DNA of 64,000 nt from Vibrio artabrorum. Lineage in GTDB: Bacteria; Pseudomonadota; Gammaproteobacteria; Enterobacterales; Vibrionaceae. Both the position numbers and the translations under genes were made by a program. Of this stretch, positions 19,426-28,745 are shown in pieces (positions within the stretch are counted from its first letter, which is position 1; each line of letters begins with the position of its first letter). The stretch covers positions 2,604,001-2,668,000 of the forward strand of contig NZ_AP025458.1 of NCBI RefSeq assembly GCF_024347295.1. Reading direction: 5' to 3'. The notes beneath the pieces were generated by a model. It saw only the letters and a list, made by a program, of their open reading frames with translations. It made no database searches and was not told where the DNA came from.

Positions 19426-19481
19426 TTCGAGATTCGAGATTCGAGATTCGAGATTCGAGATTCGAGATTCGAGATTCGAGA
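19426..19481. repeat. Heptamer tandem repeat, TTCGAGA x 8
   Basis: Eight exact head-to-tail copies of TTCGAGA fill 56 bases, starting immediately after the hemW TAG stop. Seven-base units are prone to slippage, so copy number should vary between strains. It lies outside the hemW frame. Confidence 0.97.
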
Positions 19482-19491
19482 AGTATTACGT

Positions 19492-19520
19492 AAGGGTTGG
19501 CTTTAGGGTCAACCCTTTTC
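19492..19520 (+). terminator. Terminator after hemW
   Basis: AAGGGTTG and CAACCCTT pair around a ten-base loop followed by TTC. It is the first terminator seen after rdgB-hemW. Confidence 0.75.
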
Positions 19521-19545
19521 TAATTTGCGCGTCAACAAATAATAG

Positions 19546-19580
19546 ATTCCCGATTACGCTCCTGCGTCGCTATTGGGAAT
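19546..19580. repeat. Imperfect palindrome resembling dispersed Vibrio repeats
   Basis: ATTCCCGAT and (A)TTGGGAAT form about nine pairs, one of them G-T, around a GC-rich centre. I recall near-identical palindromes scattered between genes in Vibrio genomes, but cannot verify copy number here. Confidence 0.5.
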
Positions 19581-19647
19581 GACGGGCATCAAACAAGTCT
19601 TATCCCCAAAAAGTTAGGGGCCAGTGCGTCGAAAGTTAAAAACAACA

Positions 19648-19690
19648 CCGTCATCCTCAAGAACGAGGGGCGAGTGAGTTGGGGAGCTCT
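19648..19690. repeat. Second repeat-like element and C9 run
   Basis: CATCCTCAAGAACGAGGGGC with a trailing GAGTTGGGGAGC forms a partial inverted repeat and resembles another intergenic element recalled from Vibrio. A run of nine C residues follows at 19700-19708. Confidence 0.4.
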
Positions 19691-19723
19691 TGCAAATGTC
19701 CCCCCCCCAACTTAAAAGCGCTT

Positions 19724-20644
19724 TTAGAAAATAGAACGCCCAATACGCTCAGAAAGCAGCTCTAATGCCTTAGTGCCAGCTAAAGAGTTACCAGAAGGAT
19801 CCAGTTCTGGAGACCACACCGCAATCGTCATTTCGCCAGGTACGATAGCAATAATACCGCCGCCAACACCCGATTTACCAGGCATGCCAACACGATAAGC
19901 AAACTCACCCGCTCCATCGTACAAACCACATGTCGCAAGTAACGCATTCAATTGCTTAGTCTGAACTGGGGTGATGATCTCTTTCTTGGTTTGAACCGAC
20001 ACACCTTTGTTTGCCAAGTAGCTAAAGGTTTTTGCCAAGTCCACACACGTCATTTTAAGCGCACAGGCATGAAAGTAGTTATTCAGAACAGGGATAACAT
20101 CATTTTCAAAGTTACCAAATGAACGCATCAAGTACGCGATAGCCGCATTACGATCGCTGTGCATCATTTCTGACGCCGCTACAACCTTGTCATACACAAT
20201 ATGCGTATCGCCTGATAGCTGACGCACAAACTCCAATAAACGGTGTCTCGGTGCTGACAGGCGGCTTTGTAATAGGTCTGCTACGACAATAGCACCCGCA
20301 TTGATAAACGGGTTGCGGGGAATCCCCTGCTCCATCTCAAGCTGAATCATCGAGTTAAAGGCTTGACCAGAAGGCTCTTTGCCTACTCTTTGCCAAATCT
20401 CTTCAGGCTTATATAGCACCATAGCTAGCGTCAGGCTCAAGGCTTTAGAAATAGATTGCACAGAAAATGCTTCTTCAGCATCGCCTGCTTTAATCACCTC
20501 ACCTTCATTGGTGTATACCGCGATCGCCAGTTTCTGGTTCGATACACGAGCCAGTGCAGGGATATAATCAGCGACCTTTCCCTGTCCAATTAAAGGACGA
20601 ACTTCGTCTAAGATCTCGGCCAAAATAGCTTGAGTTGGTTTCAT
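19724..20644 (-). CDS. glsA: Glutaminase A
   Basis: Hydrolyses glutamine to glutamate and ammonia. It has the beta-lactamase-like serine fold of the glutaminase family. The 306 residues match. The catalytic Ser-x-x-Lys is in VQSISKAL near 64, NPFINAGAI is near 112 and [11 protein letters not shown] near 258. In enterobacteria such glutaminases help acid resistance by releasing ammonia; the regulation here is unknown. It is monocistronic and runs against hemW. Confidence 0.96.
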   Translation of the reverse strand: MKPTQAILAEILDEVRPLIGQGKVADYIPALARVSNQKLAIAVYTNEGEVIKAGDAEEAFSVQSISKALSLTLAMVLYKPEEIWQRVGKEPSGQAFNSMIQLEMEQGIPRNPFINAGAIVVADLLQSRLSAPRHRLLEFVRQLSGDTHIVYDKVVAASEMMHSDRNAAIAYLMRSFGNFENDVIPVLNNYFHACALKMTCVDLAKTFSYLANKGVSVQTKKEIITPVQTKQLNALLATCGLYDGAGEFAYRVGMPGKSGVGGGIIAIVPGEMTIAVWSPELDPSGNSLAGTKALELLSERIGRSIF

Positions 20645-20992
20645 GTGCGCTTACTTCTATATTGTTATTTTTGTAGGGGTGTAACATATACTAATCGTAG
20701 TAAATAACTGCTCACTCTAGCTTGTTAAAATACTCGATAACTGCGTTAGAATTTTTGATTGTAGAGTAACTACTTATCGAAAAATGCTGCCTTGTTCTCA
20801 AGCCTTTTTCCTACGCTATTTCTGATCACTTACTTACTGTGATTGGTATTAATTTCTGTCGTTAAGCCTTTACTGGTATAAAAGCCTAAGGACAAAAAAG
20901 CCAACATTACAATAATGTTGGCTTTAATCAATCCCATAAAGTGTCGGGGTTAAATCCTAAATCGGACTACCCTTCACTCATTTGATTCGGAG
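20645..20992. other. Gap between glsA and trmB
   Basis: These 348 bases hold the glsA promoter side (A/T-rich, 20680-20800) and the trmB terminator hairpin at 20897-20925. I see no gene. The sequence between the trmB stop and the hairpin has no coding frame of note. Confidence 0.5.
20897..20925. terminator. Terminator downstream of trmB
   Basis: AAAGCCAACATT and AATGTTGGCTTT form an almost perfect stem with a five-base loop. The A tract on the left gives T residues for minus-strand transcripts coming from trmB. Confidence 0.85.
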
Positions 20993-21712
20993 TTACTTAG
21001 TACGCTTGAACTTAATGTCCCAAACACCATGGCCTAAACGGTGGCCACGTGCTTCAAACTTCGTTAGCGGGCGCTCATCCGGACGAGGGATGTAATCGCC
21101 ATCTTCAGCGATATTCTCGAAGCCTGGAGCTGCGTTCATCACTTCAATCATATGTTCGGCGTAGTTTTCCCAGTCTGTTGCCATGTGGAAAATACCAGTA
21201 TCAAGTTGAAGCTTACCGCGAACCATCTCTGCAAACTCAGCCTTAACGATACGACGCTTATGGTGACGAGCTTTGTGCCATGGGTCAGGGAAGAACAGTT
21301 GCAGCGTATGCAGGCTGCTATCTGGAATCATGTGTTCGAATACTTCTACTGCATCATGACACATGACACGTAGGTTAGTGACACCAGCATCGCGAGCAGT
21401 ACCTAAACACGCCCCCACACCCGGGCTATGAACTTCAATCCCTAAGAAATTTTTCTCAGGTGCGTTCTTTGCCATTTCAACCAGTGATGCACCCATACCG
21501 AAACCAATCTCGAGTACAACCGGGTTATCGTTGCCAAAGACTTCTTTCCAGTTAAGAAGCTCTGGGTTGTAGTCGATACCCATTGTTGGCCAACATTCAT
21601 TCATCGCGTTCTCTTGGCCTTTTGTTAAGCGGCCTTCGCGGCGAACAAAACTACGGATCTTACGAACCAGTTTGCCGTCTTCAGTATATTCGTTAGTGGT
21701 CACTTCACTCAT
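20993..21712 (-). CDS. trmB: tRNA (guanine-N7)-methyltransferase
   Basis: Makes m7G46 in the variable loop of tRNAs, using SAM. 239 residues. The SAM motif [16 protein letters not shown] lies near 67, the catalytic Asp region [17 protein letters not shown] near 141-158 and the C-terminal substrate part [16 protein letters not shown] near 217. The ATG of MSEVTTNEY, preceded by GCAGG, is chosen over one six codons upstream. It diverges from mutY across 165 bases, the conserved arrangement. Confidence 0.95.
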   Translation of the reverse strand: MSEVTTNEYTEDGKLVRKIRSFVRREGRLTKGQENAMNECWPTMGIDYNPELLNWKEVFGNDNPVVLEIGFGMGASLVEMAKNAPEKNFLGIEVHSPGVGACLGTARDAGVTNLRVMCHDAVEVFEHMIPDSSLHTLQLFFPDPWHKARHHKRRIVKAEFAEMVRGKLQLDTGIFHMATDWENYAEHMIEVMNAAPGFENIAEDGDYIPRPDERPLTKFEARGHRLGHGVWDIKFKRTK

Positions 21713-21877
21713 TGATTTTTGCCTGCACATTGATTAATCAAAGCGGGGATTATCCAAAGAATTGCCTCCGGTGCAAGTCTTTCCGTGGATAAATTCCCAC
21801 ACAATTTGTCTGTTTTACATCCAACGTTAAGTGTGGTGCAATTTCGCTTCTAATAATAGCAAAGCATAGAGCATGTC

Positions 21878-22939
21878 GTGACTCCTTTCGCAACCGCCAT
21901 ATTAAAGTGGTATGACGCCTACGGGCGTAAAGAATTACCTTGGCAACAAAACAAAACCGCCTACACCGTTTGGCTATCTGAAATTATGCTTCAGCAGACT
22001 CAAGTCGCCACGGTGATTCCATACTACCAGCGCTTCTTGGAGCGTTTTCCTACGGTTATCGATCTAGCGAATGCCGAACAAGATGAGGTACTCCACTTAT
22101 GGACAGGACTTGGTTATTACGCACGGGCTCGTAATCTACATAAAGCAGCCAAAATAGTTGCTGAGCAATATGGTGGGGAATTTCCGCTGTCTATCGAAGA
22201 GATGAACGCGCTACCGGGCATCGGTCGCTCAACTGCAGCTGCCGTGCTGTCATCGGTTCATAAGCTGCCTCATGCGATTCTTGATGGCAATGTAAAACGA
22301 ACGCTTGCGAGAAGCTTTGCCGTTGAAGGTTGGCCGGGGCAAAAGAGAGTCGAGAACCAGCTTTGGGAATATGCAGAGGCACACACTCCGAACAAAGATG
22401 TCGATAAGTACAACCAAGCAATGATGGACATGGGTGCGATGGTTTGTACCCGTAGCAAGCCTAAGTGCACCTTGTGCCCAATTGAAAGCATGTGTGAAGC
22501 CAAGAAGCTTGATAGACAGCTCGACTTCCCAGGCAAAAAGCCCAAGCAAGAAAAGCCAGTAAAAGAAACATGGTTTGTGATTCTGTATCACGACAACCAA
22601 GTGTGGCTCGAACAGCGCCCTCAATCAGGTATCTGGGGCGGATTGTTTTGTTTCCCTCAAAATGAAAACGCAGAGATCGAACATCAACTGGATCTTCGTT
22701 CGATCAAAGACACTCAAACAGCTTCGATCAAGACAATGATTGCGTTTAGGCACACTTTCAGCCACTACCACCTCGATATCACTCCCGTATTAGTGAAATT
22801 AGATAAACAACCAGATTTGATAATGGAAGGGACTAAAGGTCTCTGGTATAACTTATCAAAACTGGAAGAAATTGGCCTAGCCGCTCCTGTAAAGCTGCTT
22901 ATTGAGAGCCTACCCTTTGAACTGAACGACGACGTTTGA
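21878..22939 (+). CDS. mutY: A/G-specific adenine glycosylase
   Basis: Removes adenine mispaired with 8-oxoguanine in base-excision repair. 353 residues. The helix-hairpin-helix [14 protein letters not shown] lies near 110-124, the catalytic Asp in [10 protein letters not shown] near 138, and the 4Fe-4S ligands in the pattern C-x6-C-x2-C-x5-C near 191-207. A C-terminal MutT-like domain follows from about 225 and recognises 8-oxoG. The start codon is GTG (MTPFATAI), as no in-frame ATG lies nearby. yggX follows 28 bases later. Confidence 0.95.
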   Translation: MTPFATAILKWYDAYGRKELPWQQNKTAYTVWLSEIMLQQTQVATVIPYYQRFLERFPTVIDLANAEQDEVLHLWTGLGYYARARNLHKAAKIVAEQYGGEFPLSIEEMNALPGIGRSTAAAVLSSVHKLPHAILDGNVKRTLARSFAVEGWPGQKRVENQLWEYAEAHTPNKDVDKYNQAMMDMGAMVCTRSKPKCTLCPIESMCEAKKLDRQLDFPGKKPKQEKPVKETWFVILYHDNQVWLEQRPQSGIWGGLFCFPQNENAEIEHQLDLRSIKDTQTASIKTMIAFRHTFSHYHLDITPVLVKLDKQPDLIMEGTKGLWYNLSKLEEIGLAAPVKLLIESLPFELNDDV

Positions 22940-22967
22940 ATCAACGAACGCGATAAGAGGAACCACT

Positions 22968-23240
22968 ATGAGCCGCACTGTATTTTGTGCTCGCCTTCAA
23001 AAAGATGCTGAAGGCCTAGATTTTCAACTTTACCCAGGTGACTTAGGTAAGCGTATCTTTGACAACGTATCTAAAGAAGCTTGGGGACAATGGCAAAGCA
23101 AGCAAACTATGCTTATCAATGAAAAGAAGCTAAACATGATGGATCCTGAGCATCGTAAACTTCTAGAAACAGAGATGGTAAACTTCCTTTTCGAAGGTAA
23201 AGATGTCGTTATTGATGGCTATACTCCGCCAAGTGAATAA
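22968..23240 (+). CDS. yggX: Fe(2+)-trafficking protein YggX
   Basis: 90 residues. [20 protein letters not shown] at the N-terminus includes the conserved Cys7, and LINEKKLNM near 51 is typical. The family protects Fe-S enzymes against oxidation and helps in iron traffic; the E. coli gene is under SoxRS. GAGGAA precedes the ATG. The neighbour mutY carries an Fe-S cluster, and the mutY-yggX-mltC order is conserved. Confidence 0.95.
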   Translation: MSRTVFCARLQKDAEGLDFQLYPGDLGKRIFDNVSKEAWGQWQSKQTMLINEKKLNMMDPEHRKLLETEMVNFLFEGKDVVIDGYTPPSE

Positions 23241-23262
23241 GGCATTTATTTAAGCAATTTTT

Positions 23263-23298
23263 AATGACATCATGGTTAACGCTGCGATGTCATTTTTG
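23263..23298 (+). terminator. Terminator between yggX and mltC
   Basis: AATGACATC and GATGTCATT pair around 14 bases and are followed by TTTTG. It may attenuate rather than fully block mltC. Confidence 0.7.
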
Positions 23299-23309
23299 TT
23301 TGAGGAACT

Positions 23310-24443
23310 ATGAAAAAGCTAAGTTACTTCCTAATAACCATGTTGTTAACTGGGTGCAGTCGTGAATTTGTCGAAAGCCTTTATGATGTGAATTACGAGC
23401 CCACCAACCGATTTGTAAGTAATTTGGCAGAACTCCCTGGTCAATTTGAAAAAGACACCGGAGCACTAGATGCTTTGATTAATAGCTTTTCAGGTAATAT
23501 CCAAAAGCGCTGGGGCAGCAGTGAAGTAAAGATGGCAGGTAAGAGTAACTATGTGAAATACATAGACAATTACTTAAGTCGTTCTGAAGTCAACTTTAGT
23601 CAAGGTCTGATCACCGTTGAAACCGTCTCTTCAACTGAACCGAAAAAACACCTCAAAAATGCGATTATAACGACACTTCTCACACCAGATGACCCCGCTA
23701 ATGTCGATCTATTTTCGTCTAAAAGCATTAAGTTAGAGGGGCAACCTTTTCTCTACAATCAAGTCGTTGATCAAGAAAAAAAACCGATTCAATGGACATG
23801 GCGAGCCAACAAATTTGCCGACTACCTGATCGCCCATAACTTAAAAGTTAAGGAAGTCGACTTTAAAAAAGCCTACTACGTTGAGATTCCAATGGTGGCC
23901 GATCACGCCAACAGACGAAGCTACAAATACGCTGATATTGTTCATCGCGCATCCCAACGTTACGACATTCCTGAAGACTTGATTTACGCCATCATCAAAA
24001 CAGAAAGCAGTTTTAACCCCTACGCTGTGAGCTGGGCGAACGCCTATGGCCTGATGCAAGTGGTTCCTAAAACCGCCGGCCGAGATGTATTTAAACTCGT
24101 AAAAAACAGGTCTGGAGAGCCAAGTCCTGAGTATTTATTCAATCCAGAAAACAATATTGATGTTGGCACCGCATACTTTTACATACTTAAAAATCGTTAT
24201 TTGAAAGGCGTAAAGCACCCGACAACTCTCGAATACAGCATGATCTCAGCATACAATGGCGGCACAGGAGGTGTCCTTAACACCTTTAGCAAAGACAGAA
24301 AGCGAGCAATGCGAGACTTAAATTCGTTGCAACCTAGCCAAGCTTACTGGGCTCTGACAAAGAAACACCCAAATAAAGAGTCACGACGATACTTAGAAAA
24401 AGTAACAAAATTCAAGAAAGACTTTAACCAAGGTAAAACGTAA
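23310..24443 (+). CDS. mltC: Membrane-bound lytic murein transglycosylase C
   Basis: Outer-membrane lipoprotein that cleaves peptidoglycan to 1,6-anhydro-muropeptides. 377 residues. The signal ends in a lipobox LLTGC with the lipidated cysteine near 16. A DUF3393-type N-terminal domain spans about 30-200. The SLT domain follows, with the catalytic Glu in IKTESSFNPYAVS near 229, YGLMQVVP near 246 and the AYNGG motif near 315. It ends the trmB/mutY-yggX-mltC cluster; tRNA genes begin about 100 bases later. Confidence 0.95.
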   Translation: MKKLSYFLITMLLTGCSREFVESLYDVNYEPTNRFVSNLAELPGQFEKDTGALDALINSFSGNIQKRWGSSEVKMAGKSNYVKYIDNYLSRSEVNFSQGLITVETVSSTEPKKHLKNAIITTLLTPDDPANVDLFSSKSIKLEGQPFLYNQVVDQEKKPIQWTWRANKFADYLIAHNLKVKEVDFKKAYYVEIPMVADHANRRSYKYADIVHRASQRYDIPEDLIYAIIKTESSFNPYAVSWANAYGLMQVVPKTAGRDVFKLVKNRSGEPSPEYLFNPENNIDVGTAYFYILKNRYLKGVKHPTTLEYSMISAYNGGTGGVLNTFSKDRKRAMRDLNSLQPSQAYWALTKKHPNKESRRYLEKVTKFKKDFNQGKT

Positions 24444-24506
24444 GCCTCACTTTTGAATAAAAAAACAACGAATGAACGTTTTTTTTAATTATTTTAAAAA
24501 AAGGTG

Positions 24507-24535
24507 TTGACGGTTATGCAGAAAATCCGTTTAAT
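24507..24535 (+). promoter_or_regulatory. Promoter of first tRNA cluster
   Basis: TTGACG (24507-24512) and TTTAAT (24530-24535) are 17 bases apart and end 11 bases before the first tRNA-Phe. A GC-rich AGCGCTCC follows, typical of stringently controlled stable-RNA promoters. The second cluster has the same -10 and spacing. Confidence 0.75.
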
Positions 24536-24546
24536 AGCGCTCCGTT

Positions 24547-24622
24547 GCCCGGATAGCTCAGTCGGTAGAGCAGAGGATTGAAAATCCTCGTGTCGGTGGT
24601 TCGATTCCGCCTCCGGGCACCA
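24547..24622 (+). tRNA. tRNA-Phe (GAA), form 1
   Basis: 76 bases with encoded CCA. The acceptor pairs GCCCGGA with TCCGGGC, the anticodon loop is TTGAAAA (GAA), and the T loop is TTCGATT. It is identical to the copy at 27467. Confidence 0.98.
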
Positions 24623-24695
24623 CAGTTTGAATTGTTGGTGTCATAACCCTTTTAAAAGAGTCACTACACGAACAAAAGCATAAAGAATTTAGTGT

Positions 24696-24771
<76 letters not shown>

Positions 24772-24778
24772 TTCTTTT

Positions 24779-24854
24779 GCCTCGATAGCTCAGTCGGTAG
24801 AGCAGCGGATTGAAAATCCGCGTGTCGGTGGTTCGATTCCGCCTCGAGGCACCA
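24779..24854 (+). tRNA. tRNA-Phe (GAA), form 2
   Basis: 76 bases with CCA and anticodon GAA. It differs from form 1 by paired changes in the acceptor stem (GCCTCGA with TCGAGGC) and in the anticodon stem (GCGGA with TCCGC). Confidence 0.97.
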
Positions 24855-24877
24855 TTATTTGGTGCTTAACGAATAAT

Positions 24878-24953
24878 TCCCCTTTAGTTCAGTTGGTAGA
24901 ACGGCGGACTGTTAATCCGTATGTCGCAAGTTCAAGTCTTGCAAGGGGAGCCA
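24878..24953 (+). tRNA. tRNA-Asn (GTT)
   Basis: 76 bases with CCA. The acceptor pairs TCCCCTT with AAGGGGA and the anticodon loop is CTGTTAA (GTT). Confidence 0.98.
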
Positions 24954-25023
24954 ATTTAAAGAACTTCATTGTATATGAGGTTTTCGTTGAAGAGTTTGAC
25001 TCTTCAAGCAAAGAATTTAGTGT

Positions 25024-25099
<76 letters not shown>

Positions 25100-25106
25100 T
25101 TCTTTT

Positions 25107-25182
25107 GCCTCGATAGCTCAGTCGGTAGAGCAGCGGATTGAAAATCCGCGTGTCGGTGGTTCGATTCCGCCTCGAGGCACCA
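25107..25182 (+). tRNA. tRNA-Phe (GAA), form 2
   Basis: Exact copy of the gene at 24779, also offset by 328 bases; acceptor GCCTCGA, anticodon GAA, encoded CCA. Confidence 0.97.
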
Positions 25183-25239
25183 TTATTTGGTACTTAGCAA
25201 ATAATGGTCTTTAATAGACCTGATGTTGACACAAATAAT

Positions 25240-25315
25240 TCCCCTTTAGTTCAGTTGGTAGAACGGCGGACTGTTAATCCGTATGTCGCAAGTTCAAGTC
25301 TTGCAAGGGGAGCCA
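25240..25315 (+). tRNA. tRNA-Asn (GTT)
   Basis: 76 bases, same sequence as the copy at 24878. The spacer before it is longer (57 bases against 23), so the duplicated block did not stay collinear here. Confidence 0.98.
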
Positions 25316-25320
25316 CATTT

Positions 25321-25353
25321 AAAAAAGCCAAGTCGAAAGACTTGGCTTTTTTG
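25321..25353 (+). terminator. Terminator of first tRNA cluster
   Basis: AAGCCAAGTC and GACTTGGCTT form a perfect ten-base stem around GAAA, a stable tetraloop, followed by a T run. Confidence 0.92.
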
Positions 25354-25605
25354 CATTTCAGCGTAAGCCCTCTCTAGATCACCAATCACATCTAAGACCT
25401 TCACAATAGCAACTAAATTCCCCTTAAACCTCAACGCATTTAAACTCGTTGATTATCACAAAAAAGTAACAAGCCCTCGTTCTATTACTTTTTTTTCTTC
25501 GAGAATTTAATCTATATCATGTTTTGTTACCTTTCTAATATCTGCCCTAGACCACTTAGATTAAGATTCAATGAATTATATTATTGAATCGCGGCTCGGG
25601 AAAAT

Positions 25606-27231
25606 ATGAAACTAAAAACGCAAGCTTACTTACTATCGGGCATCATCTTGATAGCTCTACTAGCACTAACTGCCACTGGTTTATGGACCTTGAGAGTCGC
25701 TAGCAACATGGACAACGAAGCTCGCGTGACAGAGCTATTTAAGAGTGCATACAGCATCCTCACTGAAGTTGAGAAAATGGCAATTGATGGCACACTAGAA
25801 GAAGAACAAGCTAAACAGCTTGCTATTCGCCTTCTACGTAACAACATCTATAAAGACAATGAATATGTCTACGTTGCGGACGAGAACATGACGTTTGTCG
25901 CGACACCATTAGATCCTCAACTACATGGGACCAGCTTTAACGATTTTAAAGATGGCAACGGTAATAGTGTTGGCCAACTGATCCAAAGAATACTTGGTAA
26001 TCGTACTGGCCAAATCATTGAGTACACTTGGACACAAAAACTACCAGATGGAACGATTGAAGAAAAACTGTCTATTGCAGAAAAAACGCCACATTGGGGC
26101 TGGGTTGTAGGTACAGGTATCGGCTTCAACGAAGTGAACGCACGTTTCTGGTCTACCGCTCAATGGCAACTATTACTGTGCGTCGTTATTGCAGGTCTAA
26201 TTCTTTCTAGTTTAATCGTATCTATTAAACGAATGCTAGCGCTTCTTGGTGGTGAGCCTAAAGACGTAAGAGAGGCTGTACAAGCCGTAGCACAAGGTCG
26301 AATTCAAACCTCTTTCGAAACTCAGGCAACGGAGGGTAGTATTTACCACGCCGTACAAAAAATGAGTCAATCTCTGGCAGAGCTCGTCTCAAACCTTGAC
26401 TCTTCTATGCTGGCATTGAGAGGAGAACTGCAACGCGTAGAAGATCGTGCCGGCTCTATCGCTCAACTGACAGAAACGCAACAACAATCAACTGAGATGA
26501 TCGCGACAGCAATGACCGAGATGGCCTCTTCAGCCAATAACGTTGCCGATTCAGCTAGCGATACCGCACGAAACACTGATGAGGCGGATAAACAGAGCCT
26601 ACACACTCAACAGCTGATCCACAACACAGTAGATAACATTCAAGGCTTAGCAGGCCAACTAGGGACAGCGAGCCAAGCTGTCGCTAACCTAGACAACGAT
26701 GTAAACAACATTGTGAAAGTCTTAGATGTGATTGGTGATATAGCGGAGCAAACTAATTTGCTAGCACTTAACGCAGCCATTGAAGCAGCTCGAGCGGGCG
26801 AACAAGGTCGTGGATTTGCGGTTGTGGCAGATGAAGTTCGAAACCTTGCAGGCCGAACACAATCAAGCACCAAAGAAATACAGTTAATGATTAATAACCT
26901 TCAAGAAGGATCTCGCAACGCAATTCAAACTATGGAAGTTTGTGCTGCGACCAGTGAAAGCACTGTGACAGAGTCTCAAAGCGCCTCTGAAGCACTACAA
27001 CAGATTGTCATCGCATTAGAGTCTATTTCATCAATGAGTCATCAAATCGCGACAGCGGCCGCTGAGCAGACTCAGGTGAGCGATGATATATCAAAACGTA
27101 TCAATATGATCGAAGAAAGTGGTAACCAACTGAGCAATGTCGTGACAGAAAGTCATAACAGCACCCAAACTCTCAGCTCCCTTTCCAACGAATTAGAAGC
27201 TTGGGTTAATCGGTTTGAAGTAAAACACTAA
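25606..27231 (+). CDS. Methyl-accepting chemotaxis protein with Cache sensor
   Basis: 541 residues in the standard receptor order: transmembrane helix near 8-30, a periplasmic single-Cache domain at about 35-185 (DGNGNSVGQ and [12 protein letters not shown] are typical), a second helix near 188-207, HAMP to about 260, then the coiled-coil signalling domain. The kinase-contact tip [20 protein letters not shown] lies near 383-402. There is no C-terminal CheR/CheB-tether pentapeptide; the protein ends NRFEVKH. The ligand cannot be told from sequence, though single-Cache receptors often sense small carboxylates. It lies alone between two tRNA clusters. Confidence 0.95.
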   Translation: MKLKTQAYLLSGIILIALLALTATGLWTLRVASNMDNEARVTELFKSAYSILTEVEKMAIDGTLEEEQAKQLAIRLLRNNIYKDNEYVYVADENMTFVATPLDPQLHGTSFNDFKDGNGNSVGQLIQRILGNRTGQIIEYTWTQKLPDGTIEEKLSIAEKTPHWGWVVGTGIGFNEVNARFWSTAQWQLLLCVVIAGLILSSLIVSIKRMLALLGGEPKDVREAVQAVAQGRIQTSFETQATEGSIYHAVQKMSQSLAELVSNLDSSMLALRGELQRVEDRAGSIAQLTETQQQSTEMIATAMTEMASSANNVADSASDTARNTDEADKQSLHTQQLIHNTVDNIQGLAGQLGTASQAVANLDNDVNNIVKVLDVIGDIAEQTNLLALNAAIEAARAGEQGRGFAVVADEVRNLAGRTQSSTKEIQLMINNLQEGSRNAIQTMEVCAATSESTVTESQSASEALQQIVIALESISSMSHQIATAAAEQTQVSDDISKRINMIEESGNQLSNVVTESHNSTQTLSSLSNELEAWVNRFEVKH

Positions 27232-27255
27232 ACTCTCGAAAAAATTCGTAGATAT

Positions 27256-27286
27256 AAAAGCACGTTTTCATACGTGCTTTTTTTTA
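27256..27286 (+). terminator. Terminator after the chemoreceptor gene
   Basis: AAAAGCACG and CGTGCTTTT pair around about eight bases and are followed by a long T run. Confidence 0.88.
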
Positions 27287-27427
27287 TTTCGCACCCATTC
27301 CGTGTAGTTAACCGTACTTTTACTATCTTTTAGGGCATGCTAGAACTAGGCTTTTCACCCCAAATGACCAAAAACAACCCACTAAGTATAGAAAAACATC
27401 AAACGATACTTTTTTTGCAATTTAATG

Positions 27428-27456
27428 TTGACCCAGAACGCGAAAACACGTTTAAT
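27428..27456 (+). promoter_or_regulatory. Promoter of second tRNA cluster
   Basis: TTGACC (27428-27433) and TTTAAT (27451-27456) are 17 bases apart, just before the tRNA-Phe. Layout and -10 box repeat those of the first cluster. Confidence 0.75.
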
Positions 27457-27466
27457 ACACCTCGTC

Positions 27467-27542
27467 GCCCGGATAGCTCAGTCGGTAGAGCAGAGGATTG
27501 AAAATCCTCGTGTCGGTGGTTCGATTCCGCCTCCGGGCACCA
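27467..27542 (+). tRNA. tRNA-Phe (GAA), form 1
   Basis: Identical to the gene at 24547: acceptor GCCCGGA, anticodon GAA, encoded CCA. Confidence 0.98.
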
Positions 27543-27598
27543 CAATTTATTTGTTGGTGTCTCAGACAACAACAGTAAAGCACAAAGAAATATTATGT

Positions 27599-27674
<76 letters not shown>

Positions 27675-27698
27675 TTTCTTTAAAGCTTTAAGAATAAT

Positions 27699-27774
27699 TC
27701 CCCTTTAGTTCAGTTGGTAGAACGGCGGACTGTTAATCCGTATGTCGCAAGTTCAAGTCTTGCAAGGGGAGCCA
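27699..27774 (+). tRNA. tRNA-Asn (GTT)
   Basis: Identical to the other Asn copies; anticodon GTT, encoded CCA. Confidence 0.98.
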
Positions 27775-27810
27775 AGTTAATCATCAAGCATAAGCTTTTT
27801 GATTCATGAT

Positions 27811-27886
<76 letters not shown>

Positions 27887-27916
27887 TTCTCTTTGATTAG
27901 AGACGAAACAATCTAT

Positions 27917-27992
27917 TCCCCTTTAGTTCAGTTGGTAGAACGGCGGACTGTTAATCCGTATGTCGCAAGTTCAAGTCTTGCAAGGGGAGCCA
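27917..27992 (+). tRNA. tRNA-Asn (GTT)
   Basis: Fourth Asn copy in the region; anticodon GTT, encoded CCA, last of the second cluster. Confidence 0.98.
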
Positions 27993-27995
27993 ATT

Positions 27996-28027
27996 AAAAA
28001 AAGCCGCATCATTGATGCGGCTTTTTT
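27996..28027 (+). terminator. Terminator of second tRNA cluster
   Basis: AAAAAGCCGCATC and GATGCGGCTTTTT form a long perfect stem with a T run, right after the last tRNA-Asn. Confidence 0.92.
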
Positions 28028-28221
28028 GCGTCTAAAGATCCCAACTTCTCAATACAACTACCCTCACCTTTCAAATACCATATTCACTTCAGAAACCAGC
28101 CGTTCTCATATCCTTCCAAAGCTACAAATCTTCGCTACTTAACGCTCTTCAGTATCTCCCAGCAAAAAACGCCTCATTCACGTAAGAGTCACTCATAGTA
28201 ACGTTACTACTCATTTGATTG
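28028..28221. other. Gap after second tRNA cluster
   Basis: No gene, RNA or repeat recognised. Together with 28222-28337 it forms the start of the gene-poor stretch before the rRNA operon. Confidence 0.4.
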
Positions 28222-28329
28222 ATGAAGAGAGCGGTTAAACAAATCAATGCTAAGCCTGGAAGTGAGAAAGCTAAACAACGAATCAAATAAGCGCTAGAAA
28301 AGCTCTGTAAGGCACTTCAATCTAAATGA
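28222..28329 (+). pseudogene. Possible broken small ORF (35 codons, internal stop)
   Basis: An ATG opens a frame reading MKRAVKQINAKPGSEKAKQR then I-K, a TAA at 28288-28290, and then continues in the same frame as ALEKLCKALQSK to a TGA at 28327. Both halves are Lys/Ala/Gln-rich and look like one amphipathic helix, as if CAA had mutated to TAA. There is no clear ribosome site, so this may be a gene remnant or chance. Confidence 0.3.
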
Positions 28330-28337
28330 CACACTGG

Positions 28338-28745
28338 TCACTCTTTATCAAAACTATCCACTACAATAGCGCCCATAGAGGCTGGCATTGAAATAACAAT
28401 CACTCTTTTGATCGATACTACGGGATCACTCAATAGAGGTAATTTGTCCAGGCAAGTCAGTACCAAAGCAACGACCAATGCCGTCATAACATAAGCAATA
28501 ATTATTCTGAAAATAAACACTGGCAACCGTGCAACAACATCTTTTTGAAAGACACTCTCATACGTATAGAAGCCTAGGAACACCGCAGACAACAAAAATA
28601 GCAGCAATAGATTAGCGGTAGGTAAAGTCTCCCCTAACTTCCAAGCCTCTTCAGAAAAAGAAATCGGCACGGCCAAGGCAAAAGATCCGACAAAGATCTG
28701 GCTCGCATCTTCAAAGTTAAAACTCAATTTCATAGTTCGACCCAT
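28338..28745 (-). CDS. Small integral membrane protein, DUF2391/TIGR02587-like
   Basis: 135 residues with about four hydrophobic segments: 15-32, 44-62 (LLLLFLLSAVFLG), 75-98 (FRIIIAYVMTALVVALVL) and 110-128. The phrase SEEAWKLGE before the second helix suggests the DUF2391 family, recalled from memory. Function is unknown. A second ATG four codons in (MKLSFNFED) is an equally good start, as neither has a strong ribosome site. It sits alone between tRNA genes and the rRNA operon. Confidence 0.65.
   Translation of the reverse strand: MGRTMKLSFNFEDASQIFVGSFALAVPISFSEEAWKLGETLPTANLLLLFLLSAVFLGFYTYESVFQKDVVARLPVFIFRIIIAYVMTALVVALVLTCLDKLPLLSDPVVSIKRVIVISMPASMGAIVVDSFDKE

Noticed and set aside
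19426..19481. CRISPR array
   Set aside because: Units are 7 bases with no spacers, and no cas genes lie nearby.
19334..19582. 82-codon frame across the heptamer array with repeated SRFEIRD
   Set aside because: It begins inside hemW in another frame; the repeat peptide comes from the 7-base unit being open in all frames.
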